From: Anabaena azotica FACHB-119
GTDB taxonomy: Bacteria > Cyanobacteriota > Cyanobacteriia > Cyanobacteriales > Nostocaceae
Assembly (NCBI RefSeq): GCF_014697625.1
Contig: NZ_JACJSG010000011.1
Coordinates: 1 to 64,000, forward strand
Length of the DNA: 64,000 bases
Direction: 5' to 3'
In this document: positions 34,468-44,170 of the stretch, piece by piece
Position numbering within the stretch: the first letter of the stretch is position 1
How the letters are laid out: each line of letters starts with the position of its first letter
Notes under the pieces: generated by a model
What the model saw: only the letters and a program-made list of their open reading frames with translations
What the model was told of the DNA's origin: nothing
Database searches by the model: none
Position numbers and translations under genes: made by a program

Positions 34468-36219
34468 ATGGAAGTTGTTTACTGGAATTACATAATTGCT
34501 CATAGCATTACTGCATTTTCATACTTGGGTATCCCCATAGTCATAGCAGTTTTATTTAGCAGAACTAAAGCAAATGTGCCTTCTCAATTTTGGTTAGCCT
34601 TTTTCTTATCAGGTGCATTTATCTTGTTTTGTGGATTTCATCATGTCTTAGCGATATTTGAGCCGCATATGCAAATGTCTTTGCTGCACTTAGGCGTACT
34701 CAACATCATGGCATTTATTTCTTTGTCTACCTTAATTTGGTTGATGCCAACCGCTTATCAAATTGTAGAGGTAATTGCCAAATTTCAAGAAGATGCCCGC
34801 CAACTTCAACGTAGCCAGCAGATGCAGCACCTGTTTTTAGACCAAGGCCCATTTGGAGCTTATATCAAAGATGAACAATCTAGAGTAATTTACTACAATC
34901 AAGAAATACAATCTAAGTTTTTGGTAGGCCCACTTGAATGGTTAGGAAAAACGGATAGAGAATTTTTGCCCGATCCAGAAGAGGGGCGGCAGGTCATGGA
35001 AAACGACCAAATTGTTTTGAAGAGTCAACGCCCATTAAAGTTAATTGAAGAGGTAAAGATACCGGGTAGTAAACAACCATATTACTGGCTATCATTTAAA
35101 TTTCCCTTTAACGACCATACAACAGGAGAACGTCGCATCGGCGTAATTAGCATAGATATTACAGAATCTGTAGAAGCACAAAGACAGATTGTCGATTTAA
35201 GTCGGCAACTAGAACAAAAAACTTTAATATTAGAAGCCAAAAATCAGCAAGTTACATATCTGTCAGATATGGTGAATATGCTGTATACTTGCGAGTCTGA
35301 AGATGAAGTTTATCAAGTGGTGGCTTTGACTTGTACTAAGCTTTTTCCTAGTATGAGTGGTTGTATCAATATAATTGCTAATTCCAAAAATTATGTGGAG
35401 ATGAAGACTTCTTGGGGAGGAGAAAAGCAAAGTAAAGAAGTATTTTCGCAATCTGATTGTTGGGCATTACGGAGAGGGAAATTAAACTTGTTATCGCCTC
35501 ATAACATGGGGTTGATTTGTAGCCATTTAAAACAGCCTATTAGCGGCTCACATTTATGTGTCCCATTATTAGGACAAGTTGAAGTATTAGGTTTTTTACA
35601 TATCCATACTCTTGAAGAAATAGGCGCAGAAGAACAACAAATTGCTGAGATAATTGCTAAATACTTAGCTTTAGCGCTGAATAATCTGTTAATGAAACAA
35701 CGTTTAACCCATGATAACTTACGTGATGGGTTGACCCAACTATTTAATCCTAGCTATATGCAAACCATCACAGAGCAGAGATTAGCGGAGGCTGAACGGT
35801 TGGGACAGACCCTTGGTGTTGTTTTTCTTGATATCGATAATTTCAAAGGGTACAACTCGCGCTATGGGCATTTAACTGCCAACATTGCTATCAAGGCATT
35901 AGCGAAGCAACTTTTAAAATCTATTCGCTCCTTTGACATTGCTTGTAGATGGGGTGGTGACGAATTTGTGATTATTATGCCTAATGTTACACAGGAAACC
36001 CTCACTGAGCGAGTAGAACAACTTAGGCTAGAGATTTCTCAAATGCAAGTGGAGGATGGGGATCAGATTCTTGCAAGTATTACCGCTTCTTTTGGCATAG
36101 CTATATCCGAGCCTGGGATCACAGTAAAGGATTTACTGCATCGAGCAAATCAGGCGATGCTTGAGGCAAAGCGAACTTTTAAGAATCAGGTTGCTGTGTA
36201 CACAAGCACCCATCACTAA
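34468..36219 (+). CDS. Ethylene-receptor-like membrane sensor with PAS, GAF and GGDEF (diguanylate cyclase)
   Basis: 583 residues. Three helices at about 10-30, 41-63 and 72-98 carry the ethylene-binding pattern: SYLGIPIVI in helix 1 and LFCGFHHVL in helix 2, giving C55-x3-H59, the copper-ligand pair of ETR1 (C65/H69). The helix 1 aspartate of ETR1 is a histidine (H12) here. PAS (about 115-235) is followed by a short coil and GAF (about 265-410). GGDEF lies at 420-580, with intact RWGGDEFVIIM around 494, so it should make cyclic di-GMP. No EAL domain. A ligand-to-c-di-GMP converter is inferred. Confidence 0.85.
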   Translation: MEVVYWNYIIAHSITAFSYLGIPIVIAVLFSRTKANVPSQFWLAFFLSGAFILFCGFHHVLAIFEPHMQMSLLHLGVLNIMAFISLSTLIWLMPTAYQIVEVIAKFQEDARQLQRSQQMQHLFLDQGPFGAYIKDEQSRVIYYNQEIQSKFLVGPLEWLGKTDREFLPDPEEGRQVMENDQIVLKSQRPLKLIEEVKIPGSKQPYYWLSFKFPFNDHTTGERRIGVISIDITESVEAQRQIVDLSRQLEQKTLILEAKNQQVTYLSDMVNMLYTCESEDEVYQVVALTCTKLFPSMSGCINIIANSKNYVEMKTSWGGEKQSKEVFSQSDCWALRRGKLNLLSPHNMGLICSHLKQPISGSHLCVPLLGQVEVLGFLHIHTLEEIGAEEQQIAEIIAKYLALALNNLLMKQRLTHDNLRDGLTQLFNPSYMQTITEQRLAEAERLGQTLGVVFLDIDNFKGYNSRYGHLTANIAIKALAKQLLKSIRSFDIACRWGGDEFVIIMPNVTQETLTERVEQLRLEISQMQVEDGDQILASITASFGIAISEPGITVKDLLHRANQAMLEAKRTFKNQVAVYTSTHH

Positions 36220-36324
36220 ATTTGGCATTGCAGTATGGAGGGAGGAATTGAGGTCAAATCATGCCGTAAATATGCCTGACTTTTCACTTCATTAAATATG
36301 CAACGCCCAAAACATGGTTTTGGG

Positions 36325-39204
36325 CTAATCACTAATATTTTCATTTTCATTTAATACTAAAGATAAAATTTTTAACAGTTCTGATAATGTGTAGGGCTTG
36401 GGTAAAAATGCTTTAATACCAATGCTAGAAACCTCAGTTATTTTTTCATTAGTTGCTAGCCCACTGGTAGCAATGATTTTGATACGTGGATTAATTCTTT
36501 GCAAGGCGCGAATAGTCGTAATGCCATCCATTTCAGGCATCATTAAATCCATTAGCACTGCACTAATTTTATCTTTGTGTTTGACATACTCTGAAAGCGC
36601 TTCGATACCATTAGAGGCGGTCAATACCTGATAGTTATAATCAGCAAGAGATATCTGAGTAATTTCCTGAAGCGAGAGTTCATCATCTACAACTAAAATC
36701 GACTCTCCATTGCCTGTGAGCAGTTCAATGTCTTGTGTTAGTTGTTGTTGCTGTTGTGTAGTTGTGAGTGCTGGTAAATATACTTGAAATTGGCTACCTT
36801 GACCTAGTGAGCTTTCAACATTGATAAAACCGCCATAATTTTTGACAATTCCCATTACCGTTGACAAACCTAACCCTGTGCCTTTGCCAGTTTCTTTAGT
36901 TGTAAAAAATGGTTCAAAAATTCTTTCTAAGATTTCTGGAGCAATACCAATACCAGTATCAACCACAGAAATTACAACATAATAGCCTACCTTTGCTTCA
37001 AAGAAGCTTTGAGCAGAGATTTCATCAATAAATTTATTAGCCGCAATAATTTTTAAAGAACCACCATAAGGCATAGCATCACGAGCATTAATGCAGAGGT
37101 TCATCAGCACTTGCTGTAACTGGGTTGGGTCGGCATAGACAGCCCATAAATCTAGGGGTAATTCTGTAGTAAAGTTAATTGATTTAGGGAATGTTTGTTG
37201 GATAATATGATTAATTTCGGCAACTACGTGCTTAATTTGTAAAATGATTAGTTTGCCTGATACACCCTTAGCAAAGGACAACACTTGTTTGATTAAATCA
37301 GCACCACGCTGAACATTGGTATCTAAGATTTTGAGTAATTGCTGAGTCTGTTGGTCAGAAAAATTTTTTTCTAATAATTGTAATGACATTAATATAGGTG
37401 AAAGCACGTTGTTGAGATCATGAGCGATTCCACTTGCTAATATGCCAATACTTTCTAGGCGTTGAGCGCGGAGAAATTGGGATTCTATTTGTTTTTTTTG
37501 TGTGATGTCGGTGTTACTTACTAAAAAGGATTTAGGCTGTCCTTGTTCATCACGGACTAAAGTCCAACGACTTTCTACAATAATTTTCTTGCCGTCTTTA
37601 GTTATTTGATTGATTTCACCTTGCCAAAAACCTTTATCAGCTAATGCAGCATGAATTTTTTCAAGTAACTGTAAGCTTTCTTCAGTGTTGAATAAAAGAT
37701 TAATGGCATTTTGTCCAATAGTTTCTTGTTCGAGCCAACCATAGAGACGCTTTGCACTTTGATTCCAAAATAAAATCTGGTTGTTTAAGTCTTGTACGAG
37801 AATTGCGTCTGTGGCAATATCAAGTAATGTGGCTTGTTGGTGAATTTTAATTTCTGCTTGTTTGCGTTCGCGCAGCGCGGCTTGCCGTTCGCTAATGTCC
37901 ATGACTACGCCAACCATGCGTATTGCTTTTCCCGATTGGTCATAAAATACTTGACCCTTACTACCTAGCCAAATTATTTCCTCTGCATCGATCAGGACTC
38001 GAAATTCTGTGTCATAATTCGCTTTCTGGGTGATGGCGTTCATCACTTCCATCGCTACCCGTTCACGGTCTTGAGGATGAATACCATTAAGAAAAGTTTG
38101 GTAGGTACTTGGAGAAAAAGTTGGAGCTAGTTTAGAGATGAAATTATCTTTGTTAGAGTAGGTTATTTGATTATTGACAATATCCCAATCCCAAGTAAAC
38201 ATACAGGCAGCTTCTAGAGCTAGTTTCAACCGAGCTTCACTTTCTTGCAGCTTGGTGATAGCATTTTTTTGTTCGGTAATGTCCCTAGAAATACCAACAA
38301 TTCCTATTAATGTTCCTTGCTCATCATAAATGGGAGAGTCGGTGACTAATACGGGAAAAGCATTGCCGTTTTTATGTTGCACAATAAACTCGCCTGTCCA
38401 ACTTTCACCTTGCTGTAGTTGAGACATAATCTCTGTTGCGTACTCAAGTGAAGTTACAGGTGATATCAAATCTACAATATTTTTCTGCTTTACTTCTTCG
38501 GCTAACCAACCGTAAAGAGTTTCTGCAAATCGATTCCAATAAATAATTTCTCCCTGCAAGTCGGTAGCAATTATTGCTTGCTCTACTGCTGAGAGTAAAC
38601 CTGCTTGAAAGTGAATTTCTCGTTGGGATTGTTTGCGTTTAGTAATATCAGTAGCTGTGCCTAAAATCTGCACAGGTAAGCCATTGCTATTTCTAGTAAA
38701 CACACACTCTCGGCTACGTAACCAACGCCAATCATCATCACTATGCTTCATTCGGTATTCGATTTCGACTACTTCGCCATCTTGCAAGCTTGGCAAAGAC
38801 TTTAGGTGTGTGTTAACTCGGTCAATGTCGTCTGGATGAATCAGATTTGGCAGGACTTGTTCTTTCATCGTTTGAACAGCACAAGAGCTATAACCAAGAA
38901 TTTCCTTTATTCGGTGATTGATATAAACATTGCGCTGTTCAATCAAATCGTATATGTATATGATTTCTGGTGTTGTTTCGAGAATTTTCTCGACAAAATG
39001 CTGTTTTTGTTGAACTGCTGCTTCTGCCTGCTGGCGATGGGTGAGTTCGGTTTGTAGTTGGGCGACTAGTGTAGATTGTGCGATCGCAAATGCCGCTCTT
39101 TCTGCTTGCTGCTGAGATAGTAACTTTTCTAATTGGGAAAAATTTTGGCGCAGTACCGCTAACTCTTCCATGAGCTGCTCTTTGGTCTTTTGCTCATCTG
39201 TCAT
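36325..39204 (-). CDS. Multi-PAS hybrid histidine kinase with C-terminal receiver
   Basis: 959 residues from the ATG at 39204 (MTDEQKTKEQLMEELAVL); a TTG 39 bp further upstream is less likely. An N-terminal coiled coil (1-65) is followed by four PAS/PAC domains (about 65-570; FVEKILETTPEIIYIYDL, ATDLQGEIIYWN, LVQDLNNQILFWNQ). HisKA has SGIAHDLNNVLSPILMS (phospho-His). HATPase_c has VSVVDTGIGIAPEI-type boxes and GKGTGLGLSTVMG. An intact receiver (about 830-955) has VVDDE, LMDLMMPEMDG and KPY. Soluble sensor of unknown input; the phosphorelay partner is not adjacent. Confidence 0.93.
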   Translation of the reverse strand: MTDEQKTKEQLMEELAVLRQNFSQLEKLLSQQQAERAAFAIAQSTLVAQLQTELTHRQQAEAAVQQKQHFVEKILETTPEIIYIYDLIEQRNVYINHRIKEILGYSSCAVQTMKEQVLPNLIHPDDIDRVNTHLKSLPSLQDGEVVEIEYRMKHSDDDWRWLRSRECVFTRNSNGLPVQILGTATDITKRKQSQREIHFQAGLLSAVEQAIIATDLQGEIIYWNRFAETLYGWLAEEVKQKNIVDLISPVTSLEYATEIMSQLQQGESWTGEFIVQHKNGNAFPVLVTDSPIYDEQGTLIGIVGISRDITEQKNAITKLQESEARLKLALEAACMFTWDWDIVNNQITYSNKDNFISKLAPTFSPSTYQTFLNGIHPQDRERVAMEVMNAITQKANYDTEFRVLIDAEEIIWLGSKGQVFYDQSGKAIRMVGVVMDISERQAALRERKQAEIKIHQQATLLDIATDAILVQDLNNQILFWNQSAKRLYGWLEQETIGQNAINLLFNTEESLQLLEKIHAALADKGFWQGEINQITKDGKKIIVESRWTLVRDEQGQPKSFLVSNTDITQKKQIESQFLRAQRLESIGILASGIAHDLNNVLSPILMSLQLLEKNFSDQQTQQLLKILDTNVQRGADLIKQVLSFAKGVSGKLIILQIKHVVAEINHIIQQTFPKSINFTTELPLDLWAVYADPTQLQQVLMNLCINARDAMPYGGSLKIIAANKFIDEISAQSFFEAKVGYYVVISVVDTGIGIAPEILERIFEPFFTTKETGKGTGLGLSTVMGIVKNYGGFINVESSLGQGSQFQVYLPALTTTQQQQQLTQDIELLTGNGESILVVDDELSLQEITQISLADYNYQVLTASNGIEALSEYVKHKDKISAVLMDLMMPEMDGITTIRALQRINPRIKIIATSGLATNEKITEVSSIGIKAFLPKPYTLSELLKILSLVLNENENISD

Positions 39205-39495
39205 AGCTTTAGAAAGTTCGATTAGCGACGGGCAGTAAATCAAATATACGATATTTGAACACTATACCTTAGATTGAATAGTCCCCTTAGCGGATATTTG
39301 TAAACGATTATGAAGGGGTCGCATTAGTTTTGGCAATAGTTGACAAGATTAGTTACCCATGAGAGGGCTGGAATACAAAATGCGATCGCCTGCTTTATAT
39401 TCCAAGCGATCGCATTGACGACAAACCTCTATAAGCATCTGATATCAGCTTGGTAACATACTAACATATCTGTATGCCGTAATCAAAAAATTACA

Positions 39496-39533
39496 TCAGG
39501 TTCAGGTTACAGGTTACAGGTTACAGGTTACAG
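39496..39533. repeat. STRR heptamer repeats (AGGTTAC units)
   Basis: Five or so AGGTTAC units in a gap (39244-39641) that otherwise holds two HIP1 sites in inverse context (near 39382 and 39408) and no gene. Confidence 0.9.
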
Positions 39534-39641
39534 TGTTGAAGGTATGTTGGTACATAACTTTTTGCATATGCAGTCTGCTGTAAGTCAAATAATTAGCCAT
39601 CAGCATATTCAAAATTGTTATAAATCTAAATAAGCCGAGAG

Positions 39642-40256
39642 ATGTTGAACGAGAACGATAAGATACTTATGCAACCAAAAACCAGAAAATTCCCCAACCA
39701 AGCGTTAGGTGCAAAGATTTTTCATTCTGTTAATATCATTAGCTTATTCCTCATGCTTACCAGTGGGTTACAAATCTACAATGCAAATCCCGTTTTTGGT
39801 GGACGTGCAGGTTTCCACATCCCACCCATATTTACTTTAGGAGGTTGGTTAGCCGGAGGTAGACATTGGCATTTTGCCGCCATGTGGTTATTTTCTGTCA
39901 ATCTTTTATGGTATGGAATTTATATTTTAATTACCCGACGTTGGCGACATCGGTTTGTTGGTACTAATGACCTCAAAGCATTACAAAAAAGCCAAAACCC
40001 TAAGCGTCTAATTTATGCTTGGCATCGAATTGTTTATACATCTATTATCCCGATCTCGCTATTGGCAATACTTACAGGTATAGGTATGTATAAACCTGCT
40101 CAATTTCCTTGGATTGTCGAGATGTTTGGCGACTGGCAAGCATTAAGAATTGTACATTTTGCCTCTGTGCCACTAGTGATTATATTTACAATAATTCACT
40201 CAGCATTAGGGCGACAAGCTGGGGGTGAGCAATTAACAGAGTCAATGTTTTGGTAA
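39642..40256 (+). CDS. Membrane cytochrome b561-type subunit
   Basis: 204 residues, four predicted helices (about 25-45, 75-98, 128-150, 170-190). Histidines in AKIFHSVN, GRHWHFAAMW, YAWHRIVY and LRIVHFASV suit ligation of two b haems, as in the NrfD/HyaC/FdnI-like cytochrome b family. It likely passes electrons between quinone and the molybdoenzyme encoded 18 bp downstream. A second start at residue 10 (MQPKTRKF) is equally possible. Confidence 0.85.
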   Translation: MLNENDKILMQPKTRKFPNQALGAKIFHSVNIISLFLMLTSGLQIYNANPVFGGRAGFHIPPIFTLGGWLAGGRHWHFAAMWLFSVNLLWYGIYILITRRWRHRFVGTNDLKALQKSQNPKRLIYAWHRIVYTSIIPISLLAILTGIGMYKPAQFPWIVEMFGDWQALRIVHFASVPLVIIFTIIHSALGRQAGGEQLTESMFW

Positions 40257-40274
40257 AGTATAACTATTTAGCAA

Positions 40275-40997
40275 ATGAGTTTAATTCATATACGTCATCC
40301 TCAAATCTCACGCCGTCGATTTTTGCAGCTATCTGGTATTTCTAGTATGAGTTTGCTACTCGGCGGCTGCGGGACACCCGTTTTTGAAGATTTAGTAGGT
40401 GCAGTTTCTCAACCACTTAATCAAAAAGTAGAGAAATTAATCTTTAATCCTGAAAAACTTGTACCAGAATTTTCATTTCAGGAAATTCAACCAGAAGCGT
40501 TAATAGTTAATAGCTTTCGTTCTACGCCAATTATCGATATAGAAAAGTATCGTTTAATTGTTGATGGAGAAGTGAATCAGCCTTTAAATATTAGCATGGC
40601 AGAGATGCAAAACTTACCCTTGACTTCGATGATTATCCGCCATATATGTGTAGAAGGTTGGGCGGCGATCGTGCAATGGGGTGGTGTAAGGTTAAGAGAT
40701 ATTATTGCCCTGGCTCAACCAAAATCTACTGTCAAATACGCTTATTTTAAATCGGCTGATGGTTACTACGAAAGCTGGGATATTGCATCAGCTTTACATC
40801 CACAAACACTTTTGGCTTATGAAAAGAATGGTGAACCTTTACCAGTTGAAAATGGTGCGCCTTTGCGTTTAGCTTCGCCGATTAAGTTAGGTTATAAGCA
40901 GAGTAAGTGGGTAACTCAGATTACTTTGACTAGCAGTTTATCTATATTTAAAGGCTATTGGGAGGATCAGGGTTATGAATGGTTTGCTGGAATTTAG
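40275..40997 (+). CDS. Exported molybdopterin oxidoreductase, sulfite-oxidase/MsrP-like
   Basis: 240 residues. The N-terminus has a Tat motif (SRRRFLQ, 12-18) and a hydrophobic part ending in a lipobox-like LLLGGCG, so C32 may be lipidated. The rest is the sulfite-oxidase/YedY fold: DGEVNQPLNISMAEMQNLP, then IRHICVEGWAAIVQWGGV, where the cysteine would ligate molybdenum, and the end KLGYKQSKWVTQITL. Probably a periplasmic or lumenal reductase or oxidase of S- or N-oxides served by the adjacent cytochrome b. The substrate is unknown. Confidence 0.87.
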   Translation: MSLIHIRHPQISRRRFLQLSGISSMSLLLGGCGTPVFEDLVGAVSQPLNQKVEKLIFNPEKLVPEFSFQEIQPEALIVNSFRSTPIIDIEKYRLIVDGEVNQPLNISMAEMQNLPLTSMIIRHICVEGWAAIVQWGGVRLRDIIALAQPKSTVKYAYFKSADGYYESWDIASALHPQTLLAYEKNGEPLPVENGAPLRLASPIKLGYKQSKWVTQITLTSSLSIFKGYWEDQGYEWFAGI

Positions 40998-41015
40998 ATT
41001 TTAGACAATAGATAT

Positions 41016-41187
41016 AGCACTTTTCAACGAGCGTGAGTTACAGGAAAAATAATTAAACGCAGATGTTGGCGTTCGCGGTAGCGTCTCGTAGAGAAGCCAA
41101 TGCTTGGCAACGCTACCGCGAACCCGAAGGGTACGCAGATGAACGCAGATGAATCTGTATTCTAATCGGTTGCAATCTGCTATAAGT
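41016..41187 (-). mobile_element. 171-bp TATAGC-ended element (family 3, copy 2, inverted)
   Basis: TATAGCAC at the left, TGCTATA at the right; the internal GGCGTTCGCGGTAGCGTCTC and CAACGCTACCGCGAACCC match 31480-31650 in reverse. A short GGTGGGCAATGCCCACC palindrome follows at 41196-41213. Confidence 0.75.
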
Positions 41188-41461
41188 AGCACAGCTTTGG
41201 TGGGCAATGCCCACCCTACTTTTATCGGCTATTTTATTGATTATATTTTGTTAAATCCAATTTAAAATTTAGTAATAATTATTAAGGGCAGATTAAAAGT
41301 AGAATATGGATTACTTTTAAGTCGTTATAAGATTAGATGGCAAGCTATATTAATTTTGTTAAGCAAAATAGAGGGGGGTTTCTGTAGTTAATTTTTGCAT
41401 TTCCTGAATTGGCGCAAGGCTGAAACCGTTATTTCCAGACTAAAGTGCTTCTATTGGCTTT

Positions 41462-41566
41462 TATAGCAGGGGACAGGTGATAGGGGACAGGTAACAGGGC
41501 TGAAAGCCTTTGAAATTAAAGGTTTTAAAATTGTATGATGTCCTAACTTATCAGACGACTGCTATA
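41462..41566 (+). mobile_element. TATAGC-ended short repeat, best-preserved copy
   Basis: 105 bp: TATAGCAGGGGACAGGTG, then GGGCTGAAAGCCTTTG, AAATTGTATGATGTCC, and the end CAGACGACTGCTATA. It serves as the reference for the family. Confidence 0.8.
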
Positions 41567-41717
41567 GCTCAAAATCTGATTGTTGAAAATATTTATACGT
41601 AAAAATACTCAAGTTTATTCATAAGGCAGATGGTAAACGTATCAATAATACGGTTAAAACATCTGTAGGATTTAGCATTTGCTTGTGGCATATTATTACA
41701 AAACTAACAAAAAATTT

Positions 41718-43970
41718 ATGTATCGATTCCAGGTTAGTGCATATACACAAACTGGTGAATCTATTGGTCTAGTCGGTTCTAGTCCCGAATTGGGATCGTG
41801 GGATATTACTAGATGTGTTCACCTCCGCACGAGTGGCGATCGCTATCCTTTATGGTGGGTAGATATAGAATTTGATCTTGAGCCATTGTTGGCATCAGAT
41901 AACACCCAGATTGAGTATAAGTATGTCAAGTTCGATACCCAAGGTAATGTCCAATGGGAAGCTTTAGGTGCGAACCGTTGGCTACCGATAAATCATCAGC
42001 CTTCGGGTACTATTGTCTTGGATGATGGTACATTTGGTTATTTACAGCCTTATCCATTCGCCTACCTGGAACAGCCAACTTCTGTCATCAATCCTTCACC
42101 AGAAAGGTCTGAAGGTTTAAAAATCTTGGTAATTGGTAGTTCCGTAGCTTTGGGTTATAAAGCTTGGCTGTTGCAAGGTTGGGTTTGCTTACTAGAGCAA
42201 GCTTTGCAGGAAAAATATGGACATAGAGTAGTAAATGTATCGGAAGCGGGAGCCAATGTCAGCCGGACAATTACCCGCTTTGGGTCAGTAGTTACGCCAG
42301 AACAGCCGGATGTGGTAATTATCGCCTTGTCGCTGGGTAATGAAGGTTTAGCTTCCTGTCCTCCTCACGAACGACGAGCAATACAACGACGGTTTGAAAG
42401 CGGCTTGCAGCAGCTTGTGAACATGACCAGGAAACTAGGAGCGTTGCCGATTTTGGGGGGAGTCTATCCTCACAATGACTATTCTCCTGAGCATCACTGG
42501 CTATTAAAAGAAACAAACCATCGGATGTTAACTTGGGGCGTTCCGATTTTGAATTGGCTGGAAGCGTTAGATAATGGGCAAGGACGCTGGCGAGAGGGGA
42601 TATCTTTTGACCCATCTCACCCCAACAGTATCGGTCATAGGCTCATGTATGAGGCGATCGATTTGCACCTGTTTGACATTGACAAAGCAGAATTAGCCAA
42701 ACAAACACGCCACTTCTGGGAACCGAATGAAATTCCTATTTATCTTGATAATGCAGGCTTCTATGTCTGTACTTCTATTGAAGAGAAGAGTTTGCGAATC
42801 AGCAATCCATCAAAATCCAATTATACCATTGCTCCCTATTGGCAAGAACTGCAAACTGTACTGCAAAGTCAAGCCAAATTGACCCCAGGCGTTTACATTG
42901 CTAAAAATCCCCAACCAGGAATACTCCCCTTCTTGGCTGTAAAAGAAGATGGGGCTTTAATCACAACATTAGAAATACCCCCGGCTACTGAGGTAGAATA
43001 CATAGCCGCCTTCAATCTCTTTGCACCCAACAACTCCCAGGTGTTGTACTATGATGGGCATTTAGGAATTTTGCAACAGGACGAGCGTCACCTTTGGGTA
43101 ATCAACGAGTCAGACCACGAGTATAATATCCATCCCATGTGGAAGGAAGTACGGAGCGCACTAAAAGCTATGCCAGCAGGTGTCTATGAAGACCCTCTGC
43201 ATCCCGATACCCCATTCCGTACAATGATGATTGGCAATCATGGATTAGAAAGTCGGGTGAAAGTAGCAGCACAATCTGCCGTGCTTTTCCAATATCAGTG
43301 TAAATTATCAGACATCAGCCGTATAGCGATTATACCTCTGGGCGATCGCTGTGCTGTGCGAATGATGCTGTATAAAATGGAGTATGACGGCCCCGCCTTT
43401 CCCTTTGATTTGACCCGCACTACCAAGATTGCAGATATTGCCGATATCATCGAAAATCGTTTCTATGATATGTGGAATCCCGACTTCCTCCATTACAGTG
43501 CAGATGCAGGCAGAATCTACCATAGCAAATGGACTGGTTTATCCTTCGCTCATGAAGTTGAAGACACAGACAACCCCATATATGATATGTCTCCCGTTTA
43601 TGAACGGATGCGCGATCGCTATACAGCACGTTCCCAACGGTTTTGGTACACAGTAGAAAACTGCGATCGCCCGCTTTTTGTCCGCACCGGGATTTGCGAT
43701 CGCGCTGGGGTAATTGATTTGCTTGACAAACTGGAAAAACAATGTCATGGCAAACCATTTCAACTATTGCTCCTATCTCCCCAAGCTAGCGAAGAGTTTT
43801 TAGGCATCCCTCATGTCCTGCATTATAATTACGAGTTTAATCCTGATCTGATGTATGACGATTTAGGACATTGGATGTACTGCACAGACATATTCCGGGG
43901 AATTTTGACATCCTTGGGTGTGTCTAGTAAAAACCTCTTTTGGTGTCCACCGAATCCACCCAAGGACTGA
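41718..43970 (+). CDS. CBM20 - SGNH hydrolase - DUF1796 multidomain protein
   Basis: 750 residues from the ATG at 41718 (MYRFQVSAYTQTGESIGLVG); a TTG 39 bp earlier is less likely. Residues 1-110 are a CBM20 starch-binding-like domain (SSPELGSWDITR...YKYV). An SGNH/GDSL-type hydrolase follows at about 135-310, with GSS in place of GDS (VIGSSVALGYKAW), an asparagine in LGNEG, and DPSHPNSIGH as the Asp-His end. Two copies of a small unnamed domain (about 340-410 and 440-510; TPGVYIAK, PAGVYEDP) come next. The last part is a DUF1796 papain-like domain (about 525-750; IPLGDRCAVRMML, AFPFDLT). There is no signal peptide. The combined function is unknown; sugar-linked esterase activity is inferred. 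Confidence 0.82.
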   Translation: MYRFQVSAYTQTGESIGLVGSSPELGSWDITRCVHLRTSGDRYPLWWVDIEFDLEPLLASDNTQIEYKYVKFDTQGNVQWEALGANRWLPINHQPSGTIVLDDGTFGYLQPYPFAYLEQPTSVINPSPERSEGLKILVIGSSVALGYKAWLLQGWVCLLEQALQEKYGHRVVNVSEAGANVSRTITRFGSVVTPEQPDVVIIALSLGNEGLASCPPHERRAIQRRFESGLQQLVNMTRKLGALPILGGVYPHNDYSPEHHWLLKETNHRMLTWGVPILNWLEALDNGQGRWREGISFDPSHPNSIGHRLMYEAIDLHLFDIDKAELAKQTRHFWEPNEIPIYLDNAGFYVCTSIEEKSLRISNPSKSNYTIAPYWQELQTVLQSQAKLTPGVYIAKNPQPGILPFLAVKEDGALITTLEIPPATEVEYIAAFNLFAPNNSQVLYYDGHLGILQQDERHLWVINESDHEYNIHPMWKEVRSALKAMPAGVYEDPLHPDTPFRTMMIGNHGLESRVKVAAQSAVLFQYQCKLSDISRIAIIPLGDRCAVRMMLYKMEYDGPAFPFDLTRTTKIADIADIIENRFYDMWNPDFLHYSADAGRIYHSKWTGLSFAHEVEDTDNPIYDMSPVYERMRDRYTARSQRFWYTVENCDRPLFVRTGICDRAGVIDLLDKLEKQCHGKPFQLLLLSPQASEEFLGIPHVLHYNYEFNPDLMYDDLGHWMYCTDIFRGILTSLGVSSKNLFWCPPNPPKD

Positions 43971-43984
43971 GGTTTCATCAATAT

Positions 43985-44111
43985 CAGGACATAGGCAACT
44001 GGCACATGGGATAGGGTGCGTCAGATGTGGAAAATCCACAAAATGTGTACGAAATTATTGAGGCTGACGCACCCTACAGTTAGTTTGATGATGACACTTG
44101 CGTCAGTCCTA
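43985..44111 (+). mobile_element. 127-bp MITE, family 1, copy B
   Basis: Starts CAGGACATAGGCAACTGGCA, ends GACACTTGCGTCAGTCCTA, with 5-bp duplication AATAT at 43980-43984 and 44112-44116. It sits 14 bp after the stop of the CBM20-SGNH gene. Confidence 0.85.
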
Positions 44112-44170
44112 AATATTTTATCGTAAATAAAAGGGTTTAAGACCCCTACATCTATACGTAGTATCAGTTT

